A DNA stretch of 64,000 nucleotides. It comes from Bacteroidota bacterium (lineage in GTDB: Bacteria > Bacteroidota > Bacteroidia > AKYH767-A > 2013-40CM-41-45). The stretch's first letter is position 1, and every line of letters starts with the position of its first letter. This document shows, piece by piece, positions 19,289 through 26,458 of this stretch. The position numbers and the translations under genes are program-made. The notes beneath the pieces are model-generated. The model saw only the letters and a list, made by a program, of their open reading frames with translations, did not search any database and was not told the origin of the DNA. The DNA lies in NCBI GenBank assembly GCA_016708785.1, contig JADJFC010000011.1, forward strand, positions 62,001 through 126,000, read 5' to 3'.

Positions 19289-19369
19289 CAACTAACTTTG
19301 GGACAACCTCTTCTGCTATTTAAAAATTGTAATTTTCAACTAAATGTAATAATTATTTATTTAACTTTT

Positions 19370-20785
19370 TTACTTTTTAAATATCAATGGGTCTTTGAAC
19401 CTCTGAGGTAGGTAAAACCGAGCCCCGAAATTAATTCCATAGATTAGAGAGGTCATCCCGTAAGCATTGCCCGAGCTTGTTTCATTTTCATATTGGTTTT
19501 CCAATGCTGCAAATCCTATTAAAAGGTCAGTTGTTGGAGAAACTGTATAACCGCCATTAAGGTTTACTGACCAAGTGAACTTTGAGCCTACTCCGAATCC
19601 TCCACAATCTGCCCTGAACTCTATCGGAAATCTTGGATTGAAATAATAATGTGCTTGAATACCAAATATAGGATCAAAAAAATATTCCTTCTCATTTATT
19701 TCAGAATAATTTTTTATCCCATTCACTGATCCGAATATATAATAATAAGTATACCTGAACCCTACATAAGGATCGACGATCAAGTTTTCATTCAGCCTCA
19801 AGCGCATACCTGACTTCAATTCAAATATACTTTTTTTCATTGAAGGGTTGGCTGATACGCTACTGAAACCATTGTCAGTTGTCCAAATTGACTTTTCAAT
19901 TTCATTGTAAGTATAGATGTACAAAGGTGCTGCAAAAAATTTCCCCTTGGAGACTTCGGCCGCCATCATAAATGTTCCATGCAGTGTTTTCAGAAAATCG
20001 GCTGTCCCGATTCCAAAATCCTCTGAGAGGTTTTTAGATTGAACATGTCCATCGATTATTGGTGCCAGCAAGAAAGGAGTAAGTGAACAATTCCATTTAT
20101 CGGGATTACCTTTGGGATAATATTTGGAGCCCTGATCCTGAGAGAATATAAAGTTATTGCAGACAAAGTCAAGATTATCGTAATAACGCCAGTAAAAATT
20201 GGAACACTTTTTCTCAAATTCATATTTGCACTTCAAAGTGAAGTATTGCTGACTATCCGAAACGAGTAATTTCTCCCGGTCTAATTCATATGACCATGGA
20301 CAACCGGCGTTTTTCCATCCATTCATCATTCGTTTCCCGATAAAAACGTTTTCCTGATCTTCAATAATATCTCCTTCAAAGCCATCTATAATTTGGTACA
20401 CGTTACTGTACCCCTCTTTTGCAAGCATGTTTATAGCAATTGCACTACGGCCACCCGACCGACACATTAGCATCAAGGTGTCATCCGGTTTTGCGACTGT
20501 TTTTACACGTGTTACAAAGTCTGCCAGAGGAACCATAGGGTACTTTCTTTTTTCCGAATTCCATTTATAAGACTGGATAGCAACCGGAATTTTCCAAGCC
20601 ATGGGCGGATTCCCAACGAATATAAATTCTTCAACCGTCCGCACATCAATAATCTTTACATTATGAGGCTCTGCCTTCCACATTTCATATGCTTCTTTCG
20701 CTTTTGCATAAAGACCGGGATCAGTCCGTTTTCCTTTCGGAATATTTGAATCGTTTTCCATATGATTTTTATAAGTAAAGTCCAT
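19370..20785 (-). CDS. Rhodanese domain fused to an outer-membrane beta-barrel-like domain
   Basis: About 471 residues from the ATG at 20785 (a TTG lies 2 codons earlier and another ATG at 20761). Residues 20-185 are a rhodanese domain with the active-site loop CRSGGRS (Cys about 108), KIIDVRTVEEF and the closing NGWKNAGCPWSYEL. Rhodaneses transfer sulfane sulfur through that Cys. The remaining ~280 residues are alternating aromatic/polar beta strands with short turns (YVGFRYTYYY, FTWSVNLNGGYTV, YGINFGARFYL) ending in an aromatic/basic tail, like a small outer-membrane barrel. There is no signal peptide, so the two parts would belong in different compartments. This may be a fusion of two adjacent genes. 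A DszB/NMT1-like gene lies directly upstream on the same strand. Confidence 0.75.
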   Translation of the reverse strand: MDFTYKNHMENDSNIPKGKRTDPGLYAKAKEAYEMWKAEPHNVKIIDVRTVEEFIFVGNPPMAWKIPVAIQSYKWNSEKRKYPMVPLADFVTRVKTVAKPDDTLMLMCRSGGRSAIAINMLAKEGYSNVYQIIDGFEGDIIEDQENVFIGKRMMNGWKNAGCPWSYELDREKLLVSDSQQYFTLKCKYEFEKKCSNFYWRYYDNLDFVCNNFIFSQDQGSKYYPKGNPDKWNCSLTPFLLAPIIDGHVQSKNLSEDFGIGTADFLKTLHGTFMMAAEVSKGKFFAAPLYIYTYNEIEKSIWTTDNGFSSVSANPSMKKSIFELKSGMRLRLNENLIVDPYVGFRYTYYYIFGSVNGIKNYSEINEKEYFFDPIFGIQAHYYFNPRFPIEFRADCGGFGVGSKFTWSVNLNGGYTVSPTTDLLIGFAALENQYENETSSGNAYGMTSLIYGINFGARFYLPQRFKDPLIFKK

Positions 20786-20828
20786 TCTCAAATGCCGAAA
20801 AAGTCAAAAATGATAGTTGACGATTGAT

Positions 20829-20871
20829 AAAAATTAACCGATGTCATCCACTAATGCCACCGGTTAATTTT
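20829..20871 (-). terminator. Hairpin with U-tract after the DszB-like gene
   Basis: Perfect 11-bp inverted repeat AAAATTAACCG (20830-20840) / CGGTTAATTTT (20861-20871). Read on the minus strand, the stem is followed by TTTTT, so it would end the transcript of the DszB-like gene just before the rhodanese gene. Confidence 0.6.
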
Positions 20872-20900
20872 AAATGAGTTTTCTTGATAAGCAAAATCAC

Positions 20901-21680
20901 TTATCCAACTCTGCCCCCTGATTGAAGAGTTCCGGCTGTATGTGGAAGCTTTGAGGTTGTTCTTTTTTTCCATTCAGCTTCCAGTAATTCTCTTGCAGCT
21001 TGTTCTAAAATATCAGGTGCAGCCCATTCATTTACATCGAAATCGTTTTTAATATAACCTTTTTTAAGCATGAAGTTTTTACCCCTTTCAACTGATGCTA
21101 AATTTAGTGGCGACAGATTAGGAACCATATCTACATCTTTGATTCCACGGTAAGTATCTTCAACATCCAAATAATAAGTTTGACGGTCAAGTATTCCGGC
21201 AGCTGCATGTTTGTTTTCGTTGGCCCAACGACCTACTCTGATCATCCCTTTCATAAAAGCAACAGCTAACTCAGGATGCTCATTATACATCACATCACCG
21301 CATGTAATTGCAGCAGGAATATTAGCTATTTGCAGGCGCCAATCAGGATACTTAGATAAATCTTCTATGATAGCGAACTTTCCTGTTGCTTCAGTTAGTA
21401 CACTCAAAACTTTACTTTGGCTGTACATCGCATCAATTACTCCTTTTTCAAGTGCGGTTTCCAAAGGACGGAAAGCTAAGTCATGTTTGTGATCCCGCTG
21501 AAGCCAAAGATCAGATGGATTATACATAGGTTCCAGCATTTTTGCATCATTGTACCAATCATCAGCATAAGGGAATTCTACCAATTCAATATCTTTCATG
21601 GTCATGCCATTCATTCGTAACATCAACTCAATACCTTGATGTTCCTGTATGCGCCACCAGTCATTTTTGATTTGGTTCAT
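20901..21680 (-). CDS. DszB/NMT1-like protein, C-terminal part of a broken gene
   Basis: 259 residues forming the larger part of a periplasmic-binding-protein fold (IELVEFPYADDW, ALEKGVIDAMYSQSKVL, NIPAAITCGDVMYNEHPELAVAFMKGMIRVGRWANEN, NEWAAPDILEQAARE). The tail resembles the end of the desulfinase DszB (..WAAPEFLNN..). The whole gene would span 20901-22097. Adding one base in the T-run at 21683-21687 joins this part to a middle segment (..GVMIVRAKDDIFRMSDLKGKKLAFQKS..). Two more one-base losses upstream, at about 21838-21840 and 21864, are needed to reach the N-terminus. Solute-binding proteins and DszB-type C-S lyases share this fold. The role here is unproven, but the neighbouring rhodanese hints at sulfur chemistry. 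Confidence 0.65.
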   Translation of the reverse strand: MNQIKNDWWRIQEHQGIELMLRMNGMTMKDIELVEFPYADDWYNDAKMLEPMYNPSDLWLQRDHKHDLAFRPLETALEKGVIDAMYSQSKVLSVLTEATGKFAIIEDLSKYPDWRLQIANIPAAITCGDVMYNEHPELAVAFMKGMIRVGRWANENKHAAAGILDRQTYYLDVEDTYRGIKDVDMVPNLSPLNLASVERGKNFMLKKGYIKNDFDVNEWAAPDILEQAARELLEAEWKKRTTSKLPHTAGTLQSGGRVG

Positions 21681-21860
21681 ACTTTTTGAAATGCCAATTT
21701 TTTGCCTTTCAAGTCACTCATCCTAAAAATGTCATCTTTGGCACGCACAATCATTACACCCCCTTCATGCGCCACATGTGTGACACCAAGCAGTTTTGTT
21801 CTGCGAATGTCAGCATGAACGTGAATAGGAGAAACAACCCACCAAAGCGAATAAGGTTAT

Positions 21861-22097
21861 CTAGGTTATGTATGTAATGGGGTACCAATCGTTCTCACGT
21901 TTGTTGCGGAAATAATCGTACGTAACACCAAGCTTTTTGTATTCTTCTTGGGTCCATCCTAATTCCTGATCAACATTACTAGCTGACACTAATGGACAGT
22001 TGGTGTAGTATACTTCTTTCCAATTTAGCGGGACGACATTTAATTTTGTGTTTGCAAAAGTTGTAACTTTTACTTCTTTTTTTTCCATCGTTTCCAT
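21861..22097 (-). CDS. DszB/NMT1-like protein, N-terminal part of the broken gene
   Basis: 78 residues from an ATG at 22097, with no signal peptide: VYYTNCPLVSASNVDQELGWTQEEYKKLGVTYDYFR. The motif Y.NCP aligns with the DszB region holding its catalytic Cys27. After repair of one-base losses near 21864 and 21838-21840, the reading continues as ..LDNLIRFGGVVSPIHVHADIRRTKLLGVTHVAHEGG.., which contains the RxGG signature of DszB (Arg70). A His matching DszB His60 is not evident. Lack of a leader argues against a periplasmic binding protein and for a cytoplasmic enzyme-like relative. Confidence 0.6.
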   Translation of the reverse strand: METMEKKEVKVTTFANTKLNVVPLNWKEVYYTNCPLVSASNVDQELGWTQEEYKKLGVTYDYFRNKRENDWYPITYIT

Positions 22098-22115
22098 TGA
22101 GTTATGAGTTTAATC

Positions 22116-22174
22116 GCATATTCCAAAAACCGGTGGAAAATATGCTCTGTTAAAATGACAGACCCGGATGTCTG
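22116..22174 (-). promoter_or_regulatory. Two leader hairpins upstream of the DszB-like gene
   Basis: Read on the minus strand, the 80 bases before the ATG at 22097 can form a hairpin CAGAC/GTCTG (22159-22174) and then a larger one, GCATATT..CCA with TGG..AATATGC (22116-22145). The rest of 22175-22389 is AT-rich without a gene. I do not recognise a known riboswitch; a leader structure is only a possibility. Confidence 0.3.
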
Positions 22175-22389
22175 CTAAAGTCCACCCAGTAAAGTAAAAA
22201 CTGTCAGGACCTTCTCCAATACATAGGTAAAGTTCCTGCATTTAAAAAATTTACGGATGACTTAAATCATTAAAAATTGCGATTTATATTAAATACTCAT
22301 TGATAGGTATCCAAGTCTAATAAATTAATGGATGTCTCAAAAGAACTTATTGGAATTGTTATAATGGAAATTAACGGAAAATTTGAAAA

Positions 22390-23143
22390 CTAAAGTACAC
22401 CGTTTTCTAGAAGTTCAATAACAACTTCATGTGTTGTTGACTTGTTGGTTTTTTTCAAAATATTCCGACGATGTGTATTCACGGTATGAATACTTACAAA
22501 TAGTTTCTCCGATATCTGATCACTGTCAAATCCGGAAGCAATGAGTTTTAAAATCTCAAGTTCGCGATCAGAAAATACATGCCCGATTTGAAGAAGCGAA
22601 GCATCCGGATAACGGAAACAACTTAAATCTTCCCCATTGTAAAAATGATTACCATGTTTGACGAGATTGAAATCCGACAAATCTGTTAATACCAAAATTG
22701 TATACACTGTTTTGACAGGAATATCACTGTAAAAAATATATCCTTGAAAAAGCAAATTCAAAAATGTTCCCTCACCATTCTTTATCATGAAATGTGTTGA
22801 TATAAGTGAACGCCCTTTCCCTTTTAGCAAAAGATCATGACCCACTTTGATATATTTTGTTTTCACCAAACTATATCTTGCCTGATCTTTTGGAAGTGTT
22901 CTTTGAATAAAGGTTGACAAATCCATCGCTTCAGGCTTCACTCCTAAAATTGTTTCACTTCCATTACTTGTAAAAAGTATTTTCAATTTTATTATATCAC
23001 CCACATAAAAAACTGCTTATTGCGATCAAGCTTTTTTCCATTTCAATTATAATAGGATCGAGCCGATCTATTCTTTCAAATCCCTGATCAATATATGTAT
23101 TAATGAAATTATTAAACATCAAATAGTCAGGATGAATTTTCAT
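22390..23143 (-). CDS. LuxR-family regulator with N-terminal PAS-like domain (frame-shifted near the start)
   Basis: About 250 residues when reconstructed. The C-terminal LuxR/GerE helix-turn-helix (FSDRELEILKLIASGFDSDQISEKLFVSIHTVNTHRRNILKKTN) binds DNA. The middle is a PAS-like sensor fold (VGDIIKLKILFTSNGSETILGVKPEAMDLSTF..). The uninterrupted frame starts at 23004, inside the sensor. Upstream, an ATG at 23143 opens MKIHPDYLMFNNFINTYIDQ.., which is the usual front of this family. Removing one base from the six-base run at 23007-23012 joins them as ..ISSFYVGDIIKL.. . It is divergent from the DUF2911 gene. Confidence 0.85.
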
Positions 23144-23303
23144 GAGTTAGAAGTATGGTCTTAGAATTATTACAAGGTACTAAAAATTGAAGGGTAAAAT
23201 CAAGTTTTTTAATGCCTATAATCGTACTTTTTATATTGATAAATCAAAATTTAATCCGGAAATATTGCTATTTTTGCCTCCTAACAAATTCAAATGAATA
23301 AAC

Positions 23304-24170
23304 ATGAAAATTAAATCTCTCACACGCACACTTGCATTATTATTAATAGTGCAGTTTACCTCTTCGCTTCAAATGAATGCGCAGGCTCTAAAGACACCGG
23401 CTCCAAGTCCGTTGCAAACAATTGATCAGGCTTTTGCTTTATCAAATATGAAAATTGAATATTCCAGACCAAGTGTGAAAGGTCGTGTTATATTCGGCGA
23501 CCTTGTACCTTTCGGAAAGATCTGGCGTACCGGTGCTAACTCTGCAACTAAGATCACTTTCGGTGATGATGTAAAAGTTGAAGGCCTTGCACTTAAAGCC
23601 GGAACCTACGCAATGTACACGATCCCTAACAAAGACAGCTGGGAAATTTTATTCTACAAAGATCTTACTTTAGGTGGAAATGTTGCTGACTACAAAGCTG
23701 CAGACGAAGTGCTCCGCGTGAAAGGAAAAGTAGCTGCATCTTCTTCAAAAGTTGAAACGTTTACAATCAATATTACTGACATGTCAGCTATTTCTGCTAA
23801 TGTTGAATTTGCATGGGACATGACAAAAGTATCATTCAATGTAACAACCGAAATTGATGAGAAAGTAATGAAAAACATAGATGCGGCTCTTGAAAAAGAT
23901 TCTCGTCCATATTTTCAGGCAGCAAATTACTACTATGAAAATAACAAAGACCTTACTAAAGCTCTAGCTTGGGTAAATACTGCAATCGAACAAAATCCAA
24001 AAGCGTACTGGATGTCACACTTGAAAGCAAAAATTCAGGTGAAGATGAAAGATTCAAAAGGCGCTATTGAGTCTGCAGAAAAATCAATGGCATTGGCGAA
24101 AGAAGATGGCAATGATGATTATGTTAAACTAAATGAAAAACTGATCAAAGACGCTAAAGGCGGGAAATAA
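23304..24170 (+). CDS. DUF2911 protein with C-terminal TPR region
   Basis: 288 residues: signal peptide (1-27, ..LQMNAQ), a DUF2911 domain (about 30-180; MKIEYSRPSVKGRVIFGDLVPFGKIWRTGANSATKITF, LKAGTYAMYTIPNKDSWEILFYKD) and two or three TPR-like helical hairpins (about 195-285, ALAWVNTAIEQNPKAYWMSHLKAKIQ). DUF2911 proteins are common exported Bacteroidota proteins without known activity. It is followed by a strong terminator. Confidence 0.88.
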   Translation: MKIKSLTRTLALLLIVQFTSSLQMNAQALKTPAPSPLQTIDQAFALSNMKIEYSRPSVKGRVIFGDLVPFGKIWRTGANSATKITFGDDVKVEGLALKAGTYAMYTIPNKDSWEILFYKDLTLGGNVADYKAADEVLRVKGKVAASSSKVETFTINITDMSAISANVEFAWDMTKVSFNVTTEIDEKVMKNIDAALEKDSRPYFQAANYYYENNKDLTKALAWVNTAIEQNPKAYWMSHLKAKIQVKMKDSKGAIESAEKSMALAKEDGNDDYVKLNEKLIKDAKGGK

Positions 24171-24197
24171 AATACGACACTAACTTTATTTTAGGTC

Positions 24198-24243
24198 AAG
24201 GGTCAAAGGTCAAGGGTAAAGCCCTAAACCTTTGACCCTTTTT
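24198..24243 (+). terminator. Intrinsic terminator of the DUF2911 gene
   Basis: Perfect 13-bp stem AAGGGTCAAAGGT (24198-24210) / ACCTTTGACCCTT (24228-24240), followed by TTT. The 17-base loop carries a further GGGTAAAGCCC-like mini-stem. It starts 28 bases after the stop codon. Confidence 0.75.
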
Positions 24244-24292
24244 AATATCTATTCTGTTTTCATAAATCCGAAATATTCAAACACTAAGATCA

Positions 24293-24495
24293 CTAAGTTT
24301 TTAGCCCCGAATTCACGAATGAATTATTTTTCTATTCGTGAATTCGTGGCTAAAATATTAGTGTTCTAAGTTTTTAGCCCCGAATTCACGAATGAATTAT
24401 TTTTCTATTCGTGAATTCGTGGCTAAAATATTAGTGTTCTAAGTTTTTAGCCACGAATTCACGAATGAATTCTTTTTATTTCTGAATTCGTGGCT
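24293..24495. repeat. Tandem 73-bp palindromic repeat, 2.8 copies
   Basis: Copies start at 24293, 24366 and 24439, exactly 73 bases apart. The first two are almost identical and the third is shorter and diverged. Each has an internal inverted repeat, GCC(C/A)CGAATTCACGAAT ... ATTCGTGAATTCGTGGC, able to form a ~17-bp stem around an AT-rich loop. They sit between the DUF2911 gene and the convergent symporter gene, with no ORF. The following 24541-24600 holds reiterated TCTGCGG/TCTGCGT wording. Probably a mobile-type intergenic palindrome rather than a regulatory site. Confidence 0.8.
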
Positions 24496-24631
24496 CAGTC
24501 TTGAAAAACAAACATACGAGTTCATTAAAATTCAGCACAAGAACTCTTAACAAATCTGCGGTTATTCTGCGTGATCAGCGAAATCTGCGGGAGAAAAACA
24601 CAATGTTGTTAAAACTTCGAATTACAATTCG

Positions 24632-26338
24632 CTAATTACGAATCTCAATCTTCGAATCACGAAAAACAAGAATCTGCAATAAATAAGAGAAAAACATCAC
24701 AAGCAGACAACCGATAACATTCAACCAAAGAAATGCGGTAAGTTCAAGCATCCAAGATGTAAACACAAAAACCTCTGTGATCAGCGCTGCATAAAATACC
24801 GCCTTCCCTCCTACATTTTTCATATAGAAAGCGACTACGAAAATTCCGAGAATGGTTCCATAAAAAAGTGAGCCGAGAATATTAACCGCTTCCAATAGAT
24901 TTCCCATTTTTCCAGCATATACTGCAATGATCACACAAAATATTCCCCAGCCAACTGTTGCCCAACGTGAGAAAGCCAGATAAAAATGGTTACTCTCATC
25001 GTTATTGATCAATCGCTTGTAAACATCAACAACTGTTGTTGACGCAAGTGCATTTAATCCGCTGGCAGTTGAACCCATCGAAGCAAGAAAAATTATAGCA
25101 ATCAGCAAACCAATCATGCCTACAGGTAAATTTTTTGTGACAAAATTCAAAAAAACATAGTTAGTGTCGTTTATATCTGCAAGAGAATTGTTTTTAACCA
25201 TCAGATCTGTAACTGATTTTTTTATTTCCTTCTCCTTCGATTCAGCAATTTGCAACTGAGTTCGAGCAGAATTTATCAATTCCTCATCCTTATTATCAAT
25301 TCCGGTCTTAAGATCGTTTAAGTGCACCAATTTTCCACTGTGCAATTGCCTGTAATTCGTCTCCAGCGTATTATAATCATTCTTGTAGATGCTGTTCTTA
25401 ATACTGTTTACCTCTACCTCATTAAAGAAAACAGGCGGTTGATGAAATTGATAAAAAACAAATACCAAGGTACCAATCAACAAAATAAAAAACTGCATAG
25501 GTATTTTTACAAGGCCATTCATGATCAGACCAAGTCGGCTCTGTGTAATTGAACTTCCTGTGAGATAACGGCCCACCTGTGACTGATCTGTTCCAAAATA
25601 GGACAGCTGTAGAAAAAATCCTCCGATAATTCCTGACCAGATATTATATCGATTATTCCAATCAAATGATGTGTCGATAAGATTTAGTTTCTCCATCTTA
25701 CCGGCTATATGTAATGCATCAACAAATCCGATATCGGCAGGTAGCATGTTGATGACCATAAATGCAGCGCAAAACAATCCGCCGAAAATAATGATCATCT
25801 GAAACAGTTGAGTAAACGAAACTGCTTTTGTCCCGCCATATACAGTGTACATGATCACTATACTTCCGATGAACAAAGTTGTATAGGTAATGTTGACCCC
25901 TAAAATTGATGATAATACGATTGAAGGTGCATAAATTGTGATCCCTGTCGAGATTCCTCTTTGTATCAGAAAAAGAAAAGCCGTAAGCATTCGTGTTTTA
26001 ATATCAAATCGCTTCTCTAAATATTCATAGGCCGTGTATACATTCAGCTTCTGAAATATTGGAATGAACGTAACACAAAGCACAATCATAGCTAGTGGCA
26101 ATCCGAAATAAAATTGAAGGAAGCGCATTCCATCGCTATACGCTTGTCCGGGAGCAGAAAGAAAAGTAATAGCACTTGCCTGTGTGGCCATCACAGATAA
26201 GCCAACATGATACCAAGGAAGTTTTTTATCTGCCAGTAAAAATCCTTGAATATTCTTCGTTCCGCGGCTCTTCCACATGCCATATGACACTATTGCGAAT
26301 AGTGTCACGCCCATGACTAACCAATCGATAGTGCTCAT
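24632..26338 (-). CDS. Sodium:solute symporter (SSS family)
   Basis: 568 residues with about 13 membrane helices and the SSS signatures GFLLADKKLPWYHVGLSVMATQASAITFLSAPGQAY near the N-terminus and SMGSTASGLNALASTTVVDVYKR near the sodium site. A hydrophilic insert with coiled-coil character lies at about 315-385. The family couples Na+ flux to uptake of sugars, amino acids, sialic acid and similar solutes; the substrate cannot be read from sequence. Its ATG overlaps the stop of a 38-aa membrane ORF and it belongs to an operon with the PIG-L deacetylase, suggesting uptake of an acetylated sugar or a breakdown product of one. Confidence 0.9.
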   Translation of the reverse strand: MSTIDWLVMGVTLFAIVSYGMWKSRGTKNIQGFLLADKKLPWYHVGLSVMATQASAITFLSAPGQAYSDGMRFLQFYFGLPLAMIVLCVTFIPIFQKLNVYTAYEYLEKRFDIKTRMLTAFLFLIQRGISTGITIYAPSIVLSSILGVNITYTTLFIGSIVIMYTVYGGTKAVSFTQLFQMIIIFGGLFCAAFMVINMLPADIGFVDALHIAGKMEKLNLIDTSFDWNNRYNIWSGIIGGFFLQLSYFGTDQSQVGRYLTGSSITQSRLGLIMNGLVKIPMQFFILLIGTLVFVFYQFHQPPVFFNEVEVNSIKNSIYKNDYNTLETNYRQLHSGKLVHLNDLKTGIDNKDEELINSARTQLQIAESKEKEIKKSVTDLMVKNNSLADINDTNYVFLNFVTKNLPVGMIGLLIAIIFLASMGSTASGLNALASTTVVDVYKRLINNDESNHFYLAFSRWATVGWGIFCVIIAVYAGKMGNLLEAVNILGSLFYGTILGIFVVAFYMKNVGGKAVFYAALITEVFVFTSWMLELTAFLWLNVIGCLLVMFFSYLLQILVFRDSKIEIRN

Positions 26339-26451
26339 TTAAAATACTCTGTAAATAAGTTGTAAAACAAAATCTGAAGCACAAGAAATACAACGACGAC
26401 AATATAGATCCGCCGCCAATTTTTTATTTCATGTGTTTTGTTTTCTTTCAT
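26335..26451 (-). CDS. 38-residue single-helix membrane protein
   Basis: Short ORF in the gap between the PIG-L and symporter genes: 38 codons from an ATG at 26451, eight bases after the PIG-L stop, with its TGA overlapping the symporter ATG (ATGA). The peptide has a charged N-terminus (MKENKTHEIKNWRR), one hydrophobic helix (about 16-32) and a short tail (FTEYFK). Tight spacing on both sides and the positive-inside pattern support translation. Possibly a small accessory subunit of the symporter. Confidence 0.6.
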   Translation of the reverse strand: MKENKTHEIKNWRRIYIVVVVFLVLQILFYNLFTEYFK

Positions 26452-26458
26452 TCAATTC

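Larger units (their letters stand above)
17870..19320 (-). mobile_element. IS256-family insertion sequence (ends not resolved)
   Basis: Contains one intact IS256-family transposase and its short flanks. I could not identify convincing terminal inverted repeats or a target duplication by eye, so the ends are approximate. They are placed between the response regulator and the rhodanese gene, where coding sequence is absent. A stem-loop at 19255-19282 sits near the transposase-proximal end. Confidence 0.6.

Noticed and set aside
22098..22389. SAM- or sulfur-type riboswitch ahead of the DszB-like gene
   Set aside because: Two hairpins exist, but no conserved riboswitch core could be matched.
24293..24495. 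CRISPR-like array
   Set aside because: Only three copies, no unique spacers between them, and the repeat itself is a long palindrome; no cas gene nearby.
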